64,000 nucleotides of DNA from Tretioscincus oriximinensis (GCA_022410635.1 JAJVDF010000161.1:1633729-1697728); one strand, 5' to 3'. Shown: positions 34,828-48,390, counted from the first letter of the stretch. Translations and numbers: made by a program. The notes: generated by a model not told the origin, from the sequence alone.

Positions 34828-35925
34828 TAACAAAATCCTGTACTGGGACCCTTGCTTTTCAATATATTCATAAATGATCTGGATGCCGAGGTGAACAGTG
34901 AAGTAGCCAAGTTTGCGGACGACACTAAACTGTTCATGGTAGAGAAAACTGAAAATGATTGTAAGGCACTCCAGAGTGATTTATTGAAACTGGGTGAGTG
35001 GGCATCAGAGTGGCAAATGCACTTCAACTTAAGCAAATGCAAGGTCATGCATATTGGGGCAAAGAACCCAAAATACTCCTACCACCTGATGGGAACTAAG
35101 CTTTCTGTGACCGAGCAAGAAAAGGATCTTGGGGTGTTGGTGAACAATTCAATGAAAATGTCAACCCAGTGTGCAACAGCAGCGAAAAAGGCAAACTCCA
35201 TGTTGGGGATAATTAGGAAAGGAATCGAAAATAAGTCAGCAAATGTTGTTTTGCCTCTTTATAAATCTCTGGTGAGGTCACATTTGGAATACTGNGTTCA
35301 ATTCTGGTCACCACATCTCAAGAGGGATATTTTGGAATTGGAGAAGGTGCAGAAGAGGGCAACAAAAATGATCAAGGGTCTGGAGCACCTCCCTTATGAA
35401 GTTAGGCTGCAACATCTGGGCCTCTTCAGCCTTGAAAGGCAACATTTGAGAGGTGATCTGATTGAAGTGTACAAAATCATGAATGGGATGGACAGGGTGA
35501 ATAGAGAAAAAATGTTTTCTCTATCACATAACACAAAGACCAGAGGGCACTCCTTAAAACTGTTGGGTAGAAAAGTGAGAACAGACAAAGAAAAGTATTT
35601 TTTCACCCAGAGGGTCATCGGTCTGTGGAATTTACTTCCTGAAGAGGTAGTGGTAGCTAACAACTTGGGTAGTTTCAAGACAGGACTAGACAGGTTTATG
35701 GACACCAAGGGTATAAATGGATACTAGGATGGATGTCTGGATGTTGCCTCCGGAATGGAGCAACAGGCAGGACTCCTGAAATACCATTTGCAGGGAGTCA
35801 TGAACTGGTGCATATTTTGCTTTCCTTTGTTCGGACTGCCCAGGTGCATCTGATGTGACACAGAATGCTGGACTTGATGAGCTGTGGCCTGATCCAGTGT
35901 GGCTCTTCGTATGTTCTTATGATAG
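34828..35925 (+). mobile_element. 5'-truncated CR1 LINE with long open RT frame
   Basis: A 291-codon frame (34852-35727) covers the RT from LLFNIFINDLDAEV through the catalytic FADDTKLF box to the thumb and carboxy-terminus (HLEY.VQFWSPHLKRDILEL, then FKTGLDRFMDTKGINGY). It has one ambiguous codon and no stop. The 3' UTR ends in GTATGTTCTTATG. The protein is about 94% identical to the copy at 47.4-48.4 kb by my reading, differing at about 18 of 291 positions. It lacks the endonuclease and the first RT motifs, so it cannot move by itself. Confidence 0.93.
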
Positions 35926-38074
35926 AGATATTTGAACTTTCTAAAAAGTTAATAGCAGTTCATTCAGAATAGGGTTTGCTGTATGGTTATTTAGTAAGTT
36001 AATGCATTAATTTTCAAAAACTCAGCATTAAGGTTGAGACTTGCTGCTTGTATGAATGCAAATCAGAACATGTTGCTTGAGTAAAAAGCTCCTGTTAAAA
36101 GAATAATCCCCTTATTGCTTTCTATCAAAAGGCACAGAATTTTTCCTAACATCTTGGATCCTATTTAGACCTGTCAGCTAAAAAGTTTTTATACCCAATC
36201 TTCCAGGAACTGGAACTCAGAATTAAAAGCAACAACAACTTACTTGCCCTCTGTTTCTTTATTTAATGGGATCTTTTATGTACTTTTATAACACTTTTAA
36301 TAAAGTGTAATGGCACAGTAATATGTTTTAACTATAAAGCATAAAAATAGTCCTCCAATCCTTAAATTCCCTTTTGGTTATCAAAGGGACAGATTAGCAT
36401 GGCCAATATGATTCTCAAATGATCGTAAATGGATTTCATTAAGATAGAAGATAGAACCATTAAGGAAAGAAGATACAAGAACCAAGGCTTGGACCAGGGA
36501 ACAAAGCTATTTCAACTGAGTTGTATATAATCTTTTAAGAGAAGAGCTACACAAACACAGTATATAAACAGGTAAATGATTACCAGTATATACAAAACAT
36601 GGAATTATGACTCAGAAACACAATGGGATGAATTAGTAAAGAAAAATGAGAGTGATACCAAATACAACAAATATGTAGAAATGATGCTAAAAGTCATATG
36701 CAGATGGCATTTCATCTAAGAATCAAAATGCTGGCACTTTGCAGTNATGATTACATAGTAAAAGGAGACTGCATGCACATGAGATGAGAATATGGAAAGG
36801 TTCACAATTTTTGGCACCAACTGATTAAAGATGAAATAGATAATATAGACATCTGTTGAATACATTTACAAAATGCTATCAAAATTATGGCAATTGAGAA
36901 ATTATTGGTGGCAATAATATTTCTATCTAGGTGGATAGATATATTATGAATAAAAATGTGTACATTTGATATGATAATAGATTAACATAATAAAATGAAA
37001 GAAAAGTATAATAAGAAGGAATTTGGATGAATTAGGGTATTAAATAATTTTGAGACTAGACAGAATCAAAAGGAGAGGGAAGTATATACAGTATATATAA
37101 AATAGAGGAAAGGTGAGATACCAATACTTTAATTGTCTTTCATTGACTTTTAAAAAGTTGGCAATTGCCTATTAGTGACCTCTGTGTACTGTGAGTTGCA
37201 GTAACTTATCCACAATAAGAAAATTTCTGCATGATACCTTTTATTATGGTGCAGAAAGACATAAAGAAATTTGGATGGTTATGCCTGTGCTAGGAAATTT
37301 GGAGGGACAAAAATTAATATATAAGGACCAATTCCAAATTCACATATTAATTAAGTATGTTGTTCCATCTGTTATTGATTCCTATATGTGTGTGAAATAT
37401 TGGTGTGCTTCCCTTTCAGAAAAATAGCCTAGCCTTGTTTTTATGAACACAGGAAATGACCAAATTCTGGGACCATTTCCTGTAAAAACACTGAAGCCAA
37501 AAATGACAGTTCATAATTGGGATACTTATGCATTTGAAAAGTGGCCACGGAATAGCCAGCAGTACTAATGTGTCCCTCTTCATGACAGGAATTTGCATCA
37601 AATGGACTTTTGACACATTCAAGACATGTAAAAGCAGTTTGATATTTGCAAATAATGTTTTTATCTTTTGGTATAGGCTCTGCAGACAAGACTGTTCCCA
37701 CTGTCCCAGAGGATCTTGTTTTATAGTCCTGTAACTGTCATAATAGAATAAACAAACAAGCTTAGAAAACATTATATCGTCTGGGAAACCACTGACAAGG
37801 TTGTGATCCTTTCTTTAAAGAAACAGGCAGACTGTGACCTTTCCAACTGGATTAATTCATTGTTTTTAAAGTCATCTTCTTTTGAGTATGTGAAATAAGA
37901 AGCAGCAAAGAGATAATGCTTGCCTTTTGAATTTTAAGGCTTAGTTTAGTGAAAAAAGCTCTGTTAACATCTCCTTAGTTGCTTTTTCCCTAAATGCTCA
38001 TGATTTTCCACAAATATTTCCTTACATCTTGGACCCTAAAGTTGATGGTATTTAGTTCTATCATCACCAAAAGG
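35926..38074. other. No intact gene; degraded L1 and an unassigned minus-strand frame
   Basis: At about 36570-36900 the plus strand encodes a broken L1-type ORF2 end (MLKVICRWHF, CWHFA, then a conserved-looking RFTIFGTN), matching the zinc-knuckle-like end of L1. At 37441-37735 the minus strand has a 90-odd codon frame of good composition ending HFLCS that I cannot assign. Confidence 0.4.
36570..36900 (+). mobile_element. Degraded L1 ORF2 carboxy-terminus
   Basis: Codons for a basic CRWH motif, then CW, then a spaced second half correspond to the L1 carboxy-terminal region (RWY-TP...CW.C...GTF.HMW). The copy is more broken than the one at 51-52 kb. Boundaries are approximate. Confidence 0.5.
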
Positions 38075-38640
38075 ATATTGTAGAACTACAGAAGGTGCAG
38101 AAAAAGGCAACAATAACGATCAAGGAACTGGAGCACCTCCTTTGTGAATCCTGCATTGAGAAGGGAATTGTCTCGATGACCCTGGAGGTCCTTTTCCAAT
38201 TCTTATGATTCAATGATTCTTTATGAAATTTAGTTGCAATTTCTGAAACTCTTCAATCTCAAAAGACAGCGTTTGAGAGGTGATCTAATTGAAGTTTATA
38301 GAAAAATATTTTCTCTGTCACACAACACTAGGACCAGGAAAGAGTTTTTTCACCCAGAGGGTTATCCACAAGAGGTGGTGGTAGCTAACAGTCTGGATAG
38401 TTTAAAAGAGGATTAGACCAGTTCCTGAACACCAAGGGTATAAACGGCTACTAAATGGATGTCTTGATATAGCCTCCAAGATGAAGCAATAGATCATATT
38501 TCTGAAATATCATTTGCACAGTGTCAAGAACAGGTTAGGATTTTGCCTTCTGTTTCAGACTGCCCAGNGCAATTGGTAGGCCACTGTGTGAGATAGAATG
38601 CTGGACTAGATGGGCCCCAGTGCAATTCAGCAGGACTTCT
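38075..38640 (+). mobile_element. Degraded CR1 LINE, interrupted by another CR1
   Basis: Codons for ELQKVQKKATITIKELEHLL lead into an insertion (38149-38218) and then resume with LRGDLIEVYRK, FSLSHNTRTR and EEVVVANSLDS-like sequence, then the CR1 3' UTR with a GGACTAGATGGGCC end. Stops and deletions make it much older than the copies at 34.8 and 47.4 kb. Confidence 0.85.
38140..38227 (+). mobile_element. CR1 3' end nested in CR1 with 9-bp target duplication
   Basis: A 70-bp CR1 3' end (GACCCTGGAGGTCC ... TATGATTCAATGATTCT) interrupts the RT frame. It is flanked by CTTTGTGAA (38140-38148) and CTTTATGAA (38219-38227), a probable 9-bp duplication with one later change. The insert is of a different CR1 subfamily from its host. 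Confidence 0.7.
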
Positions 38641-41600
38641 AAAATGTTTTTGTACCCAAACTTCCAGCAACTCAAATACACAAGGGTACTAAAAACACAT
38701 TTCTTTAGTTCTATAGTGCTACTTGGTTTGTGGATATGGTGTCTAATCATAGATTATAGGTTCATTTAACTTCACAATAATGGATGTTTCTTTACAGCTT
38801 AAACTAATTCAGTTATCAAGTAAACTACAAACTAGAACATGTTATGAACAAGTACTAAGAGGCCAGATACTGAATCATTATTATTTTTGTTAGTAAACTT
38901 TTTCTGCTCAATAGTACAGTAAAACACAACCCATAAAGTTTGTTTTCGCTATGCCACACTTTACAGTTTTGATCATACCTGAAATTACTGGTAGATAATA
39001 TATTTCTCATTTCCATTTTACTTGAATCCTACCCTCTTTCAAAAATTGCTTAAAGCAGTTTACAATAATAGGAAAAACCCTACAATGCAAAATAATACTG
39101 TATATGTTATAAGCATAATAAAATTGCATAGAAAACCAAAAATTACAGAAAACCCTGGTCTTTTCTGACGTCTACTACAGCTGAGTCCAGGTGAAAACCA
39201 GAGCATCTGACAAAAGTCNTTCGAACTGGCAGCCCATCCAGTGCAGGCAGGCAGTCTTGGTTGCTACCAGTAAACCAAGAGCTATGGCAGAGTTTGTACT
39301 ATTTTGCCAAGGAAGACAGATAGTTATCCTTGCTTCAGGAAGGATAGCAAGAAGGCTTTTTCTCACTTGCCTTCTTGCAGCAAAGAAGATACTTGTGACA
39401 TCTTTTGTTTATTTTTAATGAGTTTTCAAGTTGTGGTTGATACTTTTGGGTGATTCATAACTGGGTTTGGCAAATTAGAGTGCTTGTGATTGCTTTTGAG
39501 TTTCTTGTAGTCTGGAGAGTGATAGAAGTGATGAAGCGACTCATTAGTGTATGGTTCAGATCTTTAAAATGGGACAACAAACTATTCCTTTGCAGAAGAT
39601 TATAATAAAGATTATATACCATACTATAGTGAGGCTAGATATGTGTTATCTCAAAAAAACAGGACAGAGTTTCCAGCTTTAATACATGTGGAATTTTCAC
39701 CAGGTTGCAACATCTGGTGAAAAAAATATATTTTTCATTGAAGCTGCAAAACACAAGTCCTAGTAACCAGCAGCTCAGAAAAAAAGTTATTCAGCAGATT
39801 GAGATTTTTACATATACTCTTGTGTCTTTACTGATAAAAGTGTCACTTCTTCTCATATGCTTTTGTGCCTTTAATTAATAATAGAAGTGATACAACCAAG
39901 AAGGTATCATCTGCATACTCCTGGAGTCAGGTTGGACACAAGGCCAATTTTTACAGCACAACAAGGCACATTGGCAAAATCAGAACTGTGGAAGAATGTT
40001 CATTCTTGGGTTTTACACATACAGAAGCACCTTGATAACTTTGAAGTTGACACAAGCTTTGGCACTGGATCAAGGCCCAAGTGTCTTGTTTCACATGAGG
40101 TAAATTACCCCAGCATGGGATTTGTTGCTTAATCCAATACAGGGTATCCTGCCCAGAAAGAATATGGACCAGGAGAAGATCTACCTGGCAAGCCAGACCA
40201 ACATGAAAAGGAAGGTTAGAATGAGAGAAATCAACCATCGTAAGGTGTATGATAAATAAAATAATTACCCAAACTGTTATGGTGAGTGGGGAAGGACAGT
40301 ACTGAATGGACAATGCAGAAAGTGTATGAATATATGATTAATGCGATTGCTTCNTAAATTTCCAATAGCAGAATCAATAGCCCAGAAAATAAGACATTGC
40401 AGACAAAAATGCTTAACTGTAAAGCATTACTTGAGGGAANATATAAGGAGTGCAGTAATGAAATTAAGATTGAATTTAATATTCCAGATGTGAACCCTCT
40501 AGTGAATATTGAATTAGTATGTAAATATGAGAGTGGGATGAGGGTGGGAGAGTTGAAAAAGGAGGAAAAATTCCAAACACTGTAAACAAAAATTGAATGA
40601 TCTTCTTTTTATATGTGTTGAAACTAAATAAAAGTTTTTTGAAACAACAAGAAGAACGTGGGGCCAATCAGTCACCACAGGCATTTGTTCTCTCCTGTTT
40701 TGACTGTTGTCATTCTGTTGCTGTATCCATATTGCATTGTAACTGCCAGCCGCTGTTGCTTTGAAAATCTACTTGTATTTTCTATTTTGTCTTGTTTTGT
40801 CTAGGTTCTTATTTCCTATAACTGTTTTTTCAGCAAAATGTATTGAAAAAACATGTCCTTGAGTCACTTCCACCTTGTTTCACTTGTATTCTAGTTTGTC
40901 TTTGGCTGAATTACAATCAATGAGTATTCCATTTTATAAATTCTTACATCTGCTTTCTTGTAGTAAAAGTATTCCCTTGACTAAAATTGCAGTTGAGCAG
41001 GAAAGGCATCTTATTCCCATGCAAACACGATCTGTTCGCAGGTTGAGAACATGCTGGGTATCTTAATAAACTTGTTTTATTTCATGTCTCATCATATTAA
41101 TGTGCAGCTTTCAGGACTGGTAGCAATGAGGCTTTGTCAGCTGTTGTAAGCTGCTTTTTAGTGAGAAATATGTGGAATATCCCTTTTGTTCCTACATGTA
41201 TGTTGAATGGTTGAATGCTGTGACTGGCAGAGTATCTGTTGTTTAGTATTTCATTGAATATTCTGTGTAAGTTGTTTTTCTATAGCAGCAGCAAAAATGC
41301 AAAAATAGGTTAACTCAGCTATTTTTTGAATAGTTGGTTAGCGGGCTAAAAGAACATCTGAGAATAAGAATCTCAGAGGACTAGCATTTCCTCATGTTTA
41401 ATTGCTTGCCGAATTCTTGCATAAATATGCAAAGTTTCATTTTCAACCATGTATCCAGCAGAAAAAGGGAGAGATGCACACATAAAAGCTTTTCGTCGAC
41501 AAGTGCAGTGTTTTTATGATATAATTGTTTCTTAGCTGTGCTTTTTTATCAAATAGTTTTTAATTTAAAAATTTCAAGTAAGGTGTTTCAAAAGTTTGCC

Positions 41601-43847
41601 TTTTGCCATATACTTAGTTGCATCATGATCAGCATCTTTGGAGTTCTTTTGAATTAGGTATATAAGAATTATATGAAGCACCACTTTATATGATTTTGGA
41701 CAGACTATGGTGTTCTCTGTCTTGTTTTGTTTTAGCAATAATGTATACTTTCTTTTCCTTATTAATGACAAACCATGTGGATCCCTAGACTTGTATACAT
41801 TGGTATAAAGTACATGTAGCTGTAGGAAATGAATTAAGTTTGGACCTGGGGAAGGATGGAAGCCAGAAATTAATAAATTATAAGTTGATTTCACTATGAA
41901 TCATTTGAAAGCATTGCATATTTGCTGTGTACATGAACTTAATAATATTTGGAAAGCCATCTTGGAGTGTTTCTAAACATTAAGCCACTATTATAGCTTT
42001 AGCCAAAGTAACACAACTGTGAAACAAAAAAGCCATGTTTACTTATTGTTACACGTAGTGTAGCAGTCCAGTTTGGAGACTTACTGGTATACTGGATAAT
42101 CTGGATTTGTAGAAGCATTTTTCCTGTGCTGCTGCTGGTGATTGCTGGTATCTTTCACATCAGCCTTACTGATGCATGAACAAAATGTGGTGGGATGTCT
42201 GAAAAGATTAAGGCATGAAGTTGCAATTTTGCTCTTCTTTCTTGCATTCTGAATCTAGGAAATAGAGTGGGAACACATGGATATCATGGAGCCATACTGA
42301 TCTCTGCTTTTGGAACTATAAGAGGTTAGAGGTCTCTTCTACTTGGTTATAGAAAGGTGAACACAATAGTTAAATTGTTCCTTTTTTCATTTCAATTGCC
42401 CTTATGGTTCTTTAGCAGAGGAAGAAAGGCATTGTATTTAAATAGAAAGAATAGTTTTAAAGCACTCTTGAAATCATTGTGAAGTAAGTCTTTCCATAAG
42501 TATCTTTTGGATATGATCCTTGTAAATCATATCCGTATAACCCAAGGAGCACTGCTATACACTTTTCATAACCTGATTGAGAACAATAGTACTGCTCTTG
42601 ACCCATAGTATATTAGAGTGCAAGGCCCCTACTGTCCAACCTGACTTTCTTTGCCCACTTCTCACAACAACAGGATGATGAATAGCATCAGCCATATCTG
42701 GTCTAGAAGACTTAGTATGCTGCTGACCAGACTTTACTGGAGCTGTTCCAGAGCAACTGTAGATTGTTTAAACTATTCACAGAAGTAAAAGAGAAACAAG
42801 ATGAACAGCTCTGACTGTTTAAGGATTAGAAAGACAGGTTGTGGTGTGATAGCAGCATTCTCATGATCTACCAATTCACATTTGTCAATTCTTGGTTCCC
42901 AACGCAGTCTCCCTCCCTCTCTTTGGAACAAATTTGATGTTTGCTTTGTTTCATCATTTATAATATAATTTATATTTTTCTTTGATAGCCTCCACTGAAG
43001 GGTTTTCTGAATTCAAAGTAATGAGTGTACAANATACAGAAATAAGGTAGTTTATTTTATTTCAGTAAGAAGACACAGCTTGGAAGATAGTTTTATTGCT
43101 TATTCTAATTAACTAAAGCTAACTCTAGTTGATAAGAAGGAAATAATTGCTTCAGTTTACTAGAATATTAGTTTCTATATCAAAACCTAACAGTTGGCAC
43201 AGAATCACAGATAGAATACACGGTGCAAACCTGTAGCAATTCTGCCTTCATTGTTACCAAGAAGATGAGGGCAAGGCAAGCATATACTGTTACGGCTATT
43301 GATATACAGTCATACGTGTCAAGGTTCTAAGTAAATAATCCTGTCTCTTATTTTTATAGAGCGATTAGGTTATTACCAATCCATCTTTATCTTCCCTTAT
43401 CTCATTTCACTACTTTGTCAATTATAAAATTGTCAAGGATCTCTAGCTGGAGTTCAAAGAAAGGTCATACCAATTATGGTCTCTTTGCTATTACATTTAT
43501 GTGTTCTAGCAAGGTCATAAGAAAATCATACATATACATATGTAGCTATTATTCTACTTTTTTAACCTTTCACATGGTAAAATTGGGAGTAAAGAAAGCA
43601 CACCATTTTTTCATCCTCCTTGCAAAGCTTAGATACTATGTATGATTCTGTTGATTTCTGTTGTGTTCTTTCTTACTTAAAAAAATTTCCTTTCTCCTCT
43701 GGCCTTTTCCTTCCCCCACACTAGTTTCATCTAAAAGGAAGCTTTCATAATCTTCTGTTAAGGATCCACTGCTATAATGTGGTTGCAGATATAATTGCCT
43801 TATTTATCTGTAATTGGTGCAGTAGAAGAGTGGAATATTCTTGTCTG

Positions 43848-43995
43848 TTTCAAAGAAATAGCCTTGTTAGTCTGGATTCAGAAAATCTGGTATCACTTCA
43901 GAGATATAAGAAGTAGAAGTAGATTTGTTTACAAAAGCTCATGCCATCTAGCCTTTTTGTTAGTCTCTATAAGTGCTACCAGACCTCCTTATTTG
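43848..43995. repeat. Fold-back repeat family copy
   Basis: It begins TTTCAAAGAAATAGCCTTG and TTAGTCTGGATTCAGAAAAT, the same start as the element at 56626, and ends CTCATGCCATCTAGCC and TTTTTGTTAGTCTCTATAAG. Confidence 0.65.
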
Positions 43996-46084
43996 ACTTT
44001 GTCAGTTTCAGTCTACAAGTTTTGTTCGTTATTCTCAGATATGATCCTCCAGTTAGAACTACTGTCCGATTTTGAAATTTAAGCAAACGAACCCATTCTC
44101 CATTGCTNGATTAATAGCTTATAAATCAAGGAATGGTTACAATCCATTCTTAGGAATCTGCAATACGTGTCTCTCTTGAAGGGTGAATATTGTGGTGAAC
44201 TACAATTCAAATTATTTTCCTTAGTTTGGATACAACAAGGAAATAATGATTTTTAAAAATTGTCCTTTTTTCAGTATTGCTATAACTCTGTGCCTGCTTC
44301 TCCAAACTAACAAAGCTGATTCATTAGGCTAATATGGCCAGTGGGATCAAAAGATCTATCAAGAGATTAAACAAGTCATGTTGCCTTGTCCTTCCCCAGA
44401 TAAAAGTCATCCATCACAGTAATTCAGTTTGAAACCAGACTTGAATCTAGATTGGAAGACTCCAGACACTTGATTTCCTTCAAGAGCAGCTAGTGCTGAA
44501 TTGGCACCACCTTCAGAGCATTTTACCCAAAGGGAACATTCATGTTTAGATAACTGTTATAAACTTTGTGCTCAGTTTGCCTTTTAAATAACAAATATAA
44601 ACACAATTTTCAATGCAGCATTGATCACTTGATGAAACGAAGTGCATATTTCACACTAAAGTCTCCTAGTTAATTTCCTTCTACTATGCTGGAATAGCTA
44701 TGATAGGCAGTAGTTGGCAAGGTACATAATTATCTGAAAATTGCAAGGGTTTTGTTCATATCCTCAGTGTTGAAAAGGTGAAACTGATCCCATAAAACTG
44801 GATAGCTCTTCTGTAGAATCCAATTAGTTGTGAAAATTATTTGTATGTAACAACAACCTAGGGATTAAAACCTAGAAATTGGAGAAGTTAGATAAAGACT
44901 TAAAGCTATTTAGCGCTTTCGTTTAGAGAGTGATCTCTGGGAGCCATTCCTGTACAGTGGCTAGGGGGACAGTTTCCTGAGCTTTGCACCACCACCCCAA
45001 AACTAGGAAATTCAAAGATTGTGTTTTCTGGTCTTTCTCTGTTTGATAGGCTTAGCTGCTCCCCTCCACTGCAATTGGGTGACAGAAAGAGTAGAATATA
45101 GTTACACCGCAGGAATATTTCCATAATATAAGAATAATTGTAGCTTACATATAGTCCACACTACGTAGGTTTAGGATAAGTTTAAGCATGTTTTTGGAGC
45201 TATTGGGGAATAATGAAACAAGCTAATATTGGTTNAGATACTTTGTAAAAATGGAGATTTAACTTAAGCCTGCTTTTCCTCTGTATAGTTTGCTTCTGTG
45301 AGATGCCAGTATGAACTAATGATTACATTTTATCAGTTGTGGAAGATATTTTAGCCATATTGAAAGGGTAGTTTGGCAGTTTTATTTATTTATTTAGTTT
45401 TAGGAAGCGGTTTTATTTAGCATTATTTGTTTATAAATTTATAACCTGCCCTTTCGTCAGACATTCATGGCTTACCTTCCAATTTAACTGACAAAAAACC
45501 TAAAACTGCATACTGGTTTATGCTGTCAATTTGCTCTTTTTTATTTAGAAAAGTCCATATAAAAGTCCTGCTTTACCACAAATGGTCCATACAGGGACTC
45601 ACAGCAAAAACCTCTCCCCGCTCCAAAAAACCCGCATATGGTAGATTATGTTGATGAGAACATTCCTTAAAAGATAAGTAAAATAATTAGAATAAAAATA
45701 ATTTTCCAATATGTTCCTTGGTAATGCTTCTTTTGCTTGTGGCATACAAGTTTAGCTCTTTGTATGTTCCTCATGGACAAGGTTAGAACTCAAGTCATGT
45801 AGAATATTAATGATGATAGCCAGCATCTGGGATTGAATCCAAAAGAAAATGAGAAGTTAAGCAGTAAAGTAACATTCTCCATCTTGGGAGTCCCACACAG
45901 CTCTTGCCAGTTATATTCTGTAACATATTAATTTTCTCATTCTGGGATGAATTATGAACACCCCATGTGCATGTTCTTGATTAGATTAATGTCAAGTAAT
46001 GCCATTGTCCCTCCATGATCTGATCTAGAAAAGGTTACAATTTGCTTTATAGCTAGATTACATTTAACGTTTCAAAATAACCAA

Positions 46085-46190
46085 ATGTTTGTATGTAACC
46101 ATTATTATTTTAGTATTTTTAAATTCTCTGTGTTGTGTGAACTGCTTTGAGATTATGTTTAATGGAAAGCAATATAAATAAATAGCCAGA
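46085..46190 (+). repeat. L2-like LINE end
   Basis: GAACTGCTTTGAGATTATG, then GGAAAGCAATATAAATAAAT, resembles the L2/SINE 3' end with an AAATAAAT tail, more diverged than the others. Confidence 0.4.
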
Positions 46191-46484
46191 GACTAAAAAG
46201 ATAATTAAAATAGATGGAAGAAGGTAAAACAGAAAGAGAAGTCAAAATGGATGTCAACTAGCAAAGGAAATAACCGCAGCAAAATGTCAAGCAAGCAGAG
46301 AGCAAGCAAAGGAATTAAATAGAAAATTTCAGAGGGTTGTTAGAAAAGATAAGGAGCAGTACAATAATGTCTGCAAATAAATGGAAGAGGAGATTAGCAG
46401 AGGATGAACTATATCTTTGCTTACAAATGATAGAGAAATGAGAAAATTTTAGCATTCTATTGATCTTGAAGTGGTGTGGAGGCA

Positions 46485-46790
46485 AAAATAGCACAGCAGT
46501 TAAGAAACGGCCTTTCAATCAAGAAAGTCCATTTTCAAAACCCTCTGTTGGCCGTGGAGAGGGGTGAGCACCCTCTACTGGCCTCAGCTTCAGCCAATTC
46601 AGCTGTTCAAAGGAAAATATATTTGCAATCTACATTTCAATTAGATAAATGAGTACCACCACTAATCTGGTGGGGTAGATAGACTCGATGTAAACCTTCT
46701 GGCAAAAAAATAACTTTATAAGCAACTTTGACTCCCTTTGGGTGAGAAGGGTGAAGTATAAAAACTAGATTCTTCTTAAGAATGGAGCTG
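46485..46790 (+). mobile_element. tRNA-derived SINE, near full length
   Basis: The head has a perfect Pol III box A (TAGCACAGCAG, 46489-46499) and a degraded box B (CATTTTCAAAACCC). The body starts GTGGAGAGGGGTGAGCACC and the 3' part is CTCCCTTTGGGTGAGAAGGG. The head-plus-body join and the 3' part are both repeated near 49 kb, which defines a SINE family of roughly 300 bp. Confidence 0.7.
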
Positions 46791-47154
46791 AACAAATGAT
46801 AATGCTAGGATCAGTCAAAGATAGAAGAATTAAACCATTTGTTTATTTATTTAATGTAAGGATATTATGAATGTGGCTGATTTTACATATGGAGACAGTG
46901 GTTAGGAAGACCACAGAAATCATTAGAATTGCAGTAGAAATCTTTGAAACTTTCCTCACTCTTATTTTGGATTATTTTGGATCTCTTAGCAGGGATCTGC
47001 CATCAACAGTAGGCTCCAGGTGGAGTCTACCGTAGNATACACCAGCACATCAATCACATAACCTCATGTGAAATATAATATACAATAAAGCCCAGTGTAG
47101 CATATAGTAAGTCCTTCAGGCAGTAGAAAAAGAATCAAACAGAATATTAATAAG
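46791..47154. other. No gene seen
   Basis: Unassigned AT-rich sequence between a SINE and a CR1. Confidence 0.45.
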
Positions 47155-48390
47155 TACATAAGAACATAAGAAGAGCCATACTGGATCAGGCCACAGCCCA
47201 TCGAGTCCAGCATTCTGTGTCACACAAAGGCCCACCAGATGCACCTGGGCAGTCCGAACAGAGGTAAGCAAAATATGCTGCTCCTGTTCNTGACTCCCTG
47301 CAAATGGTATTTCAAAAGTCCTGCCTGTTGCTCCATCCCGGAGGCTACATCCAGACAACTATCTTAGTATCCATTTATACCCTTAGTGTCCATAAACCTG
47401 TCTAGTCCTGTCTTGAAACTATCCAAGCTGTTAGCTACCACTACCTCTTCAGGAAGTAAATTCCACAGGCCGATGACCCTCTGGGTGAAAAAATACTTCC
47501 CTTTGTCTGTTCTCACTTTTCTACCCAACAGTTTTAAGGAGTGCCCTCTGGTCCTTGTGTTGTGTGATAGAGAAAACATTTTTTCTCTATTCACCCTGTC
47601 GATCCCATGCATGATTTTGTACACTTCAATCAGATCACCCCTCAAACGTCTCCTTTCAAGGCTGAAGAGGCCCAGACGTTGCAGCCTTGCTTCGTAAGGG
47701 AGGTGCTCCAGACCCTTGATCATTTTTGTTGCCCTTTTCTGCACCTTCTCCAGTTCCAAAATATCCCTCTTGAGATGTGGTGACCAGAATTGAACACAGT
47801 ATTCCAAATGTGGCCTCACCACAGATTTATAAAGAGGCAAAACAACATTTGCTGACTTATTTTCGATTCCTTTCCTAATTATCCCCAACATGGAATTTGC
47901 CTTTTTTGCAGCTGCTGCACACTGGGTTGACATTTTCATTGAATTGTCCACTAACACCCCAAGATCCTTTTCTTGCTCGGTCACAGAAAGCTTGGTTCCC
48001 ATCAGGTGGTAGGAGTATTTTGGGTTCTTTGCCCCAATATGCATGACCTTGCACTTGCTTAAGTTGAAGTGCATTTGCCACTTTGATGCCCACTCACCCA
48101 ATTTCAATAAATCACTCTGGAGTGCCTTACAATCATTTTCAGTTTTCACTACCCTGAACAGTTTAGTGTCGTCAGCAAACTTGGCTACTTCACTATTTAC
48201 CTCGGCATCCAGATCATTTATAAATATATTGAAAAGCAAGGGTCCCAGTACAGATCCCTGGGGTACCCCACTTCTTACCTCTTTCCACTCGGAGAACTGT
48301 CCATTTAATACTACCCTCTGTTTTCTATCTTTTAGCCAGTTTCCAATCCAGGACAAAGTCTGTCCTCTTATATTTGCCAACATTTGGAAA
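47155..48390 (-). mobile_element. 5'-truncated CR1 LINE with 339-codon open RT frame
   Basis: The minus-strand frame 48383-47364 has no stop. It holds the RT motifs WLKDRKQRVVLNG, SGVPQGSVLGPLLF and the catalytic FADDTKLF, then thumb and carboxy-terminus to GLDRFMDTKGINGY. The 3' UTR ends at 47155 with CTTATGTTCTTATG (minus strand). It lacks the endonuclease and the first RT motifs. Its intact frame and its similarity to the 34.8-kb copy mark a relatively young CR1 subfamily. It is a transposon gene, not a host gene. Confidence 0.95.

Larger units (their letters stand above)
38641..46484. other. Long stretch without a gene
   Basis: Mostly AT-rich intron-like DNA. Weak items: a minus-strand LINE end near 39010-39090; a fold-back repeat copy at 43848-43995; a POU-like inverted motif TTGCATAAATATGCAAAG at 41417; another LINE/SINE tail near 45395-45480 (minus). 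No frame here shows a recognised domain or convincing splice sites. Confidence 0.45.
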
